Below are positions 57,656 through 64,000 of a stretch of DNA of 64,000 nt, in pieces (position 1 is the stretch's first letter; every line of letters starts with the position of its first letter). A program made the translations under genes and the position numbers. The notes below the pieces were generated by a model. The model saw only the letters and a list, made by a program, of their open reading frames with translations, ran no database searches and had not been told where the DNA came from. Origin of the DNA: SZAS-79 sp038211455 (GTDB lineage: Bacteria > Pseudomonadota > Gammaproteobacteria > Burkholderiales > SG8-39); assembly GCA_038211455.1 (NCBI GenBank), contig JBBQVP010000001.1:1-64000 (forward strand), read 5' to 3'.

Positions 57656-59344
57656 ATGGCTGACCAGAAGAACTGGCGTTCGAAATCCATCACCGGCGGC
57701 GTGGCGCGCGCCCCCAACCGCGCGATGCTGCGCGCGGTTGGGTTCAAGGACGGGGATTTCGTAAAACCCATCGTCGGCGTGGCCAACGGCCATTCGACCA
57801 TGAACCCGTGCAACGCCGGCATCCAGCCCCTGGTCGACCGCGCGATCGCCGCGCTGGAGCGCTCGGGCGCCAAGCCGCAAATGTTCGGCGTGCCGACAAT
57901 CACCGACGGTATCGGCATGGGCACCGAGGCGATGAAGTATTCGCTGGTGTCGCGCGAGGTGATCGCGGACGCCATCGAGACTTCCGTCAACGGCCAGGCC
58001 ATGGACGGCGCGCTGGTGGTTGGCGGTTGCGACAAGAACATGCCCGGCGGGATGATGGCGATCGCGCGCATGAACGTGCCCGCCATCTATGTTTACGCGG
58101 GCACGATCAAGCCAGGCAAGTGGAAGGGCGTCGACCTGACCGTGGTCTCGGTGTTCGAGGCAGTCGGGGCCTATTCCGCCGGGAAAATGTCCAAGCAGGA
58201 CTACGACGGCATTGAGCGCAACGCCTGCCCTTCGGTCGGCGCCTGCGGCGGAATGTTCACCGCGAATACGATGTCCTCGTCCTTCGAGGCCCTGGGCATG
58301 AGCCTGATGGGTTCTTCGCAGATGGCCTCGCCGGATGCGGAGAAGGCCGATTCAGCCGCGGAGTCGGCGAAAGTCCTGGTCAACGCGATCAAGCAGAACC
58401 TGCGTCCGCGCAAGATCATCACCCGCAAGTCAATCGAAAACGCCATCGCGCTGGTCATGGCCACCGGCGGCTCGACCAACGCGGTGCTGCAGTACCTCGC
58501 GATCGCCGCCGCAGCTGAAGTGAAGTGGACGATCGACGACTTCGAGCGCGTGCGGCGCAAGGTGCCTGTCCTGTGCGATCTCAAGCCTTCGGGGAAGTAT
58601 GTCGCGGTCGACTTCCACCGCGCCGGCGGCGTGCCGCAGGTACTGAAGATCCTGCTGGCAAACGGATTGCTGCACGGGGACTGCATGACCATCACGGGCA
58701 AGACCATCGCCGAGGAGTTGCGGAAGGTTCCCGCGCAGCCCCGCAAGGACCAGGACGTCATCCGGCCCTTCAATAAGCCGCTCTACAAGCAGGGCCACCT
58801 CGCGATCCTCAAGGGCAACCTCGCGACCGAAGGCTGCGTGGCGAAGATCACCGGATTGAAGAACCCCTCAATCACCGGCCCGGCGCGCGTGTTCGATTCC
58901 GAGCCCGAGTGCATGAAAGCCATCATGGCCAAGAAGATCAAGGCGGGGGACATTGTGGTGATTCGCTACGAAGGACCCAAGGGCGGCCCAGGGATGCAGG
59001 AAATGTTGGCGCCCACTTCGGCTTTGATCGGTCAAGGGCTTGGTGAGTCGATTGGCCTGTTGACCGACGGCCGGTTCTCCGGGGGGACCTGGGGGATGGT
59101 GGTCGGGCACGTGGCCCCGGAAGCATTCGTCGGTGGCACGATCGCGTTGGTGAAGGAGGGCGATTCGATCACCATCGATGCCAGGAAGCAGCTGATCCAG
59201 CTCAATGTGTCGGCGCGGGAAATTGCCGCCCGCCGCAAGAAATGGAAGCAGCCCAAGCCGCGCTACACGCGTGGCCTGCTCGGCAAGTACGTCAAGCTGG
59301 TTTCAACCGCGAGCAAGGGCGCGATCACCGATCACGACGACTAG
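57656..59344 (+). CDS. ilvD: Dihydroxy-acid dehydratase
   Basis: 562-residue Fe-S enzyme of valine/isoleucine synthesis, dehydrating 2,3-dihydroxy acids. The cluster ligands are present: Cys52 (MNPCNAGIQ), Cys125 (VGGCDKNMPGG) and Cys197 (CPSVGACGGMFTANTM). GRFSGGTWGMVVGHVAPEA is the family C-terminal block. ATG 57656 has a strong CGGAGG ribosome site seven bases upstream; the longer upstream frame from 57557 is unconserved. Isolated from other ilv genes here. Hairpin repeats follow its stop. Confidence 0.97.
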   Translation: MADQKNWRSKSITGGVARAPNRAMLRAVGFKDGDFVKPIVGVANGHSTMNPCNAGIQPLVDRAIAALERSGAKPQMFGVPTITDGIGMGTEAMKYSLVSREVIADAIETSVNGQAMDGALVVGGCDKNMPGGMMAIARMNVPAIYVYAGTIKPGKWKGVDLTVVSVFEAVGAYSAGKMSKQDYDGIERNACPSVGACGGMFTANTMSSSFEALGMSLMGSSQMASPDAEKADSAAESAKVLVNAIKQNLRPRKIITRKSIENAIALVMATGGSTNAVLQYLAIAAAAEVKWTIDDFERVRRKVPVLCDLKPSGKYVAVDFHRAGGVPQVLKILLANGLLHGDCMTITGKTIAEELRKVPAQPRKDQDVIRPFNKPLYKQGHLAILKGNLATEGCVAKITGLKNPSITGPARVFDSEPECMKAIMAKKIKAGDIVVIRYEGPKGGPGMQEMLAPTSALIGQGLGESIGLLTDGRFSGGTWGMVVGHVAPEAFVGGTIALVKEGDSITIDARKQLIQLNVSAREIAARRKKWKQPKPRYTRGLLGKYVKLVSTASKGAITDHDD

Positions 59345-59372
59345 GGAGGGGAGGGGCGCAGCCCCTCTTCTC
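59345..59372. repeat. Dispersed hairpin repeat, copy 1 (after ilvD)
   Basis: Directly after the ilvD stop. GAGGGGC (59351-59357), loop GCA, GCCCCTC (59361-59367), then TTCTC. It shares its hairpin and tail with copies at 59377 and 63927. It can act as a terminator-like stem at the ilvD/DUF924 convergence. Confidence 0.75.
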
Positions 59373-59376
59373 GGCT

Positions 59377-59411
59377 GGGGAGGTCTGAGGAGGGGCACAG
59401 CCCCTCTTCTC
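59377..59411. repeat. Dispersed hairpin repeat, copy 2
   Basis: A full-length copy: GGGGAGGTCTGAG leader, GAGGGGC (59390-59396), loop ACA, GCCCCTC (59400-59406), TTCTC. It ends two bases before the DUF924 stop codon. Tandem with copy 1. Confidence 0.8.
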
Positions 59412-59413
59412 GT

Positions 59414-59977
59414 CTAGAATCCGGAGCCCGGCTGCTTCAGGAATTCGGCTTCTTCGGCTGTGTTAGCGCGACCCAGAATGGCGTTGCGATGCGGGAAGCG
59501 TCCGAAGCGCTTCACGATTTCCCAGTGGCGGCGCGCGTAGTCGGGCAGGTCGGCGGTCTCGGGGAATCCACCGAGGGTGGCGAAGAGTTGCAGGGATATT
59601 TCCTGGTCCTCCACCACCTCGCTGTGCTCGTAGGGAAGGTAGACGAACATCCGCTCGACGGGCGAAAGCTGCGTGTCCCAGCCTGAGGCGACGACGCGTT
59701 TCGCGCTTTCCAGCGCGAGCGGATCGGTGGCGAACGCCTGCGCGGTGCCGCGGAACATGTTGCGCGGCAGCTGGTCGGTCAGCACGATCAACGCGAGCGC
59801 TCCGCGCGCATCCCCTGACCATGCCGCGAGTGTCCCCGCCGCTGCAGCGGTGTATGCGCGAAGGAACCTTGCGCGCAGCGTGGCGTCGAACGACGGATCT
59901 TTTTCGAACCACATCCTGCGGCGCATGCCCGGTGAGTCACCGAGCCAGAATCTGAGGACTTCGCGTGCTTCGGTCAT
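59414..59977 (-). CDS. DUF924 family protein
   Basis: 187-residue DUF924 protein, begins REVLRFWLGDSPGMRRRMWF and contains LIVLTDQLPRNMFRGTAQAF and MFVYLPYEHSEVVEDQE, the conserved blocks of the family. Mostly helical (TPR-like in relatives), no signal peptide. Function unknown. It converges with ilvD, with the hairpin repeats between, and its start region overlaps nothing; the divergent YyaL-like gene starts 60 bp away. Confidence 0.9.
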   Translation of the reverse strand: MTEAREVLRFWLGDSPGMRRRMWFEKDPSFDATLRARFLRAYTAAAAGTLAAWSGDARGALALIVLTDQLPRNMFRGTAQAFATDPLALESAKRVVASGWDTQLSPVERMFVYLPYEHSEVVEDQEISLQLFATLGGFPETADLPDYARRHWEIVKRFGRFPHRNAILGRANTAEEAEFLKQPGSGF

Positions 59978-60036
59978 GGCGGATAATCCCGGGCTCGTTC
60001 AACTGCAACCAATGGCGCTGCCAGATTCTAAACCCC

Positions 60037-62058
<2,022 letters not shown>

Positions 62059-62122
62059 ATTACGCGCCGCATCGCTCTGCGCACCAAAACAGAACGAATT
62101 CGCCATTGCCCAAGGAGTACGA

Positions 62123-62434
62123 ATGAAACTCGCCACGATCGCCTTTACCCTCGCCGCCGGTGCCGTACTGTCCCTGCCGGCCCAGGCCAATGAGGCCCTC
62201 GCCAAGAAATACATGTGCATGAGCTGCCACATGCTGGACAAGAAGCTCGTGGGTCCGTCGTACCATGACGTTGCGGCCAAGTACAAAGGCGACAAGGGCG
62301 CCGAGGCCAAGCTGGCCGACAAGGTCAAGAAGGGTGGCGCCGGTGTCTGGGGCCAGATTCCGATGCCGCCGAACGACAAGGTGCCGGACGCCGACCTGCA
62401 AGCACTCGTGAAATGGGTTCTGTCGACGAAATAA
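62123..62434 (+). CDS. Class I cytochrome c (c551/c552-like)
   Basis: 103-residue periplasmic monohaem cytochrome. The signal peptide ends at about residue 23 (AAGAVLSLPAQA). The haem site is CMSCH (Cys32, Cys35, His36) and the axial Met is Met81 in GQIPMPPN. The size and the C-terminal LQALVKWVLSTK match small electron carriers for cytochrome oxidases or dehydrogenases. AAGGAG lies six bases before the ATG. A strong terminator follows. Confidence 0.95.
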   Translation: MKLATIAFTLAAGAVLSLPAQANEALAKKYMCMSCHMLDKKLVGPSYHDVAAKYKGDKGAEAKLADKVKKGGAGVWGQIPMPPNDKVPDADLQALVKWVLSTK

Positions 62435-62453
62435 GTCGTATCGCTGCATCACG

Positions 62454-62478
62454 AAGCCGGGCCTGTCCCGGCTTTTTT
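62454..62478 (+). terminator. Rho-independent terminator after cytochrome c
   Basis: AAGCCGGG (62454-62461) and CCCGGCTT (62467-62474) form an 8-bp stem around CCTGT, followed by TTTT (six T in total from 62473). Confidence 0.9.
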
Positions 62479-62567
62479 ATTGTCTGCCGCATTGCTCGCA
62501 CCGAGGCTGCGCAGCTATCATTCGCTCCTTAAGCGCCTTACGTGTGCCTATCCCCTCCGGAGGTTGT

Positions 62568-63872
62568 ATGCAGTACACCCGATTTGCATTTACGCTGATT
62601 GCCGCCGCTACCGCACTGGCCTTGACCGGTTGCGGCGAAGAAAAGAAACCCGAACCGGCCAAGCCCGTAGTGCAGGCACCGCCGCCGCCCCCGCCGTCGG
62701 TCGAGATCAAGATCGGCCACGTCGGGCCGCTGACCGGCAGCATCGCGCACCTGGGCAAGGACAACGAGAACGGTGCCCGCATGGCGGTCGACGAGGCCAA
62801 CGCGGCCAAGATCAAGATCGACGGGAAGGACGCGAAATTCGTGTTCGTTCCCGAAGACGACCAGGCCGACCCGAAAGTCGGCACGACGGTTGCGCAGAAG
62901 CTGGTCGACGCGAAGGTAGCAGGCGTGGTTGGCCACCTCAATTCGGGCACCTCGATTCCTGCCTCGGCGATCTACAACCAGGCCGGCATCCCGGTCATCT
63001 CCGGTTCGGCGACCAATCCGAAGCTGACCGAGCAGGGATTCAAGAACCAGTTCCGCGTGGTCGGCCGCGATGACCAGCAGGGCCCGGCGATTGCGAGCTA
63101 CCTCGCCGTGAACGCGAAGCCGAAGACCGTCGCCATCATTGACGATGCGACCGCGTATGGCGAGGGACTTGCCAACGAAGTCGAGAAGACCCTCAAGGAA
63201 GCCAAGATCAAGGTGCTGCCGCGCGAGAAAGGCACCGACAAGACGGCCGACTGGAAGGCGGTGCTCACCAAGCTCAAGGGCAAGAAGCCCGACGCGATCT
63301 TCTACGGCGGCATGGATGCCACCGGCGGCCTGCTGGTCAAGCAGGGCCGAGAGCTGGGCATCAAGGCGGTGTTTGCGTTCGGCGACGGCGCGTGCACCGA
63401 AGAGATGGCCAAGCTTGCAGGCGACGCGGCCGAATGGCTGCTCTGCTCGCAGGCCGGCATCCCGGTCGCCGCTGCAGACAAGAAGTTTCTCGACAGCTAC
63501 AAGGCGAAGTTCAATGTCGTTCCGATCCTCTACTCGCCGTTCACTTACGATGCAGCGAACCTGCTGATCGAAGCGATTAAGAAGGCCAACTCGCCCGACC
63601 CGGCGAAGTACCTGCCCGAACTCGCCAAGATCGAGTACAAGGGCGCGACTGGCACAATCGCGTTCGACGAGAAGGGCGATCGCAAGGACGCCGAGATGAC
63701 GATCTTCACGATGAAGGGCGGCAAAATCGAGCCGCTCGCGGTGATCAAGGGTGGCAAGACGATCCCGATCGCCGATTTCATTGCGTCGATGGCGGCACCT
63801 GCGCCAGCGGCTGCGGCACCCGCGGCCGAACCCGCGAAGGAAGCGCCGAAAGAAGAAGCAGCGAAGAAGTAG
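62568..63872 (+). CDS. Branched-chain amino acid-type (LivJ/Leu-Ile-Val-binding) ABC transporter substrate-binding lipoprotein
   Basis: 434-residue type I periplasmic binding protein. The N-terminus is a lipoprotein signal with lipobox LTGC (Cys22). A Pro-rich spacer follows (QAPPPPPPS). Periplasmic lobes include IKIGHVGPLTGSIAHLGKDN, GVVGHLNSGTSIPAS and ISGSATNPKLTE, the LivJ family blocks. The C-terminal ~30 residues are an Ala/Pro/Glu/Lys tail, unusual for LivJ. ATG 62568 has GGAGG seven bases upstream; an ATG 24 bp earlier is less likely. No permease or ATPase genes are in the window, so the ligand (amino acid or amide) is unknown. Confidence 0.94.
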   Translation: MQYTRFAFTLIAAATALALTGCGEEKKPEPAKPVVQAPPPPPPSVEIKIGHVGPLTGSIAHLGKDNENGARMAVDEANAAKIKIDGKDAKFVFVPEDDQADPKVGTTVAQKLVDAKVAGVVGHLNSGTSIPASAIYNQAGIPVISGSATNPKLTEQGFKNQFRVVGRDDQQGPAIASYLAVNAKPKTVAIIDDATAYGEGLANEVEKTLKEAKIKVLPREKGTDKTADWKAVLTKLKGKKPDAIFYGGMDATGGLLVKQGRELGIKAVFAFGDGACTEEMAKLAGDAAEWLLCSQAGIPVAAADKKFLDSYKAKFNVVPILYSPFTYDAANLLIEAIKKANSPDPAKYLPELAKIEYKGATGTIAFDEKGDRKDAEMTIFTMKGGKIEPLAVIKGGKTIPIADFIASMAAPAPAAAAPAAEPAKEAPKEEAAKK

Positions 63873-63894
63873 AGCGGGTTCAAGAGACGTTCGG

Positions 63895-63924
63895 AAACGG
63901 CACCTTCGGGTGCCGTTTTTGTTT
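63895..63924 (+). terminator. Rho-independent terminator after the binding lipoprotein
   Basis: AAACGGCACC (63895-63904), TTCG loop, GGTGCCGTTT (63909-63918), then TTGTTT. A 10-bp stem with a stable tetraloop and T-tract. Confidence 0.92.
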
Positions 63925-63926
63925 CA

Positions 63927-63962
63927 GGGGGAGGTCTAAGGAGGGGTGCAGCCCCTCTTTTC
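63927..63962. repeat. Dispersed hairpin repeat, copy 3
   Basis: GGGGGAGGTCTAAG leader, GAGGGGT (63941-63947), loop GCA, GCCCCTC (63951-63957), then TTTTC. Compared with copy 2 the closing base pair changes from C-G to T-G wobble and the leader differs at one base. It lies just past a terminator. Confidence 0.8.
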
Positions 63963-64000
63963 CTATTTCTCCTCGTCTTTGCTAGTCTCTCCCCGATGGA

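Overview
The window looks like a contiguous piece of a high-GC betaproteobacterial chromosome, most likely Burkholderiales-like. This rests on gene order and families: dprA-smg-topB, then gyrB-dnaN-dnaA against rpmH-rnpA-yidD-yidC-mnmE, then mnmG-rsmG-parA-parB running straight into atpI-atpBEFHAGDC, plus a Bug/TctC-type periplasmic binding protein. Nothing in the sequence fixes the genus.

Layout. 1-3551: end of dprA, smg and topB (+). 3595-8689: gyrB, dnaN and dnaA (-). 8690-12667: origin-proximal spacer with a perfect DnaA box, then rpmH, rnpA, yidD, yidC and mnmE (+). 12869-21933: pckG followed by a metabolic block of class III aminotransferase, TAXI receptor, fused TRAP permease, CoA-transferase and CitE-like lyase (+). 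22236-24779: a membrane Ser/Thr kinase with a long coiled coil. 24824-25963: an enolase-superfamily enzyme (-). 25964-30576: two parS sites, then mnmG, rsmG, parA and parB (+). 30610-37558: promoter and the complete nine-gene atp operon (+). 37591-44561: ackA, glpD, an HAD phosphatase, a TSUP permease, malonyl-CoA decarboxylase and a second CoA-transferase (+). 44625-48797: a leftward operon of serine-glyoxylate aminotransferase, enoyl-CoA hydratase, TctC, azlC and azlD. 48912-53269: a divergent GntR regulator, a large FAD/Fe-S dehydrogenase and an AlkA-like glycosylase (+). 53317-64000: a channel with a zinc-ribbon tail, an uncharacterised membrane protein, a UPF0149 protein, lgt, a REC-adenylate cyclase, ilvD, a DUF924 protein, a YyaL-like protein, cytochrome c and a branched-chain amino-acid-type binding lipoprotein.

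How it works together. The first 37 kb is replication, segregation, ribosome/RNA processing, membrane insertion and ATP synthesis, with metabolic blocks inserted between conserved modules. Three blocks look like pathways for CoA-activated organic acids. One is pckG to citE-like (import, transamination, CoA transfer, C-C cleavage). One is malonyl-CoA decarboxylase plus a CoA-transferase (possible malonate use). One is a GntR-controlled glyoxylate/2-hydroxyacid set. The least conventional items are the TRAP-linked block, whose CoA-transferase has Gly where the family has its catalytic Asp, the coiled-coil kinase, a 20-bp perfect palindrome, a zinc-ribbon channel and a small dispersed hairpin repeat family. 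I saw no rRNA, tRNA, CRISPR array, insertion sequence or prophage.
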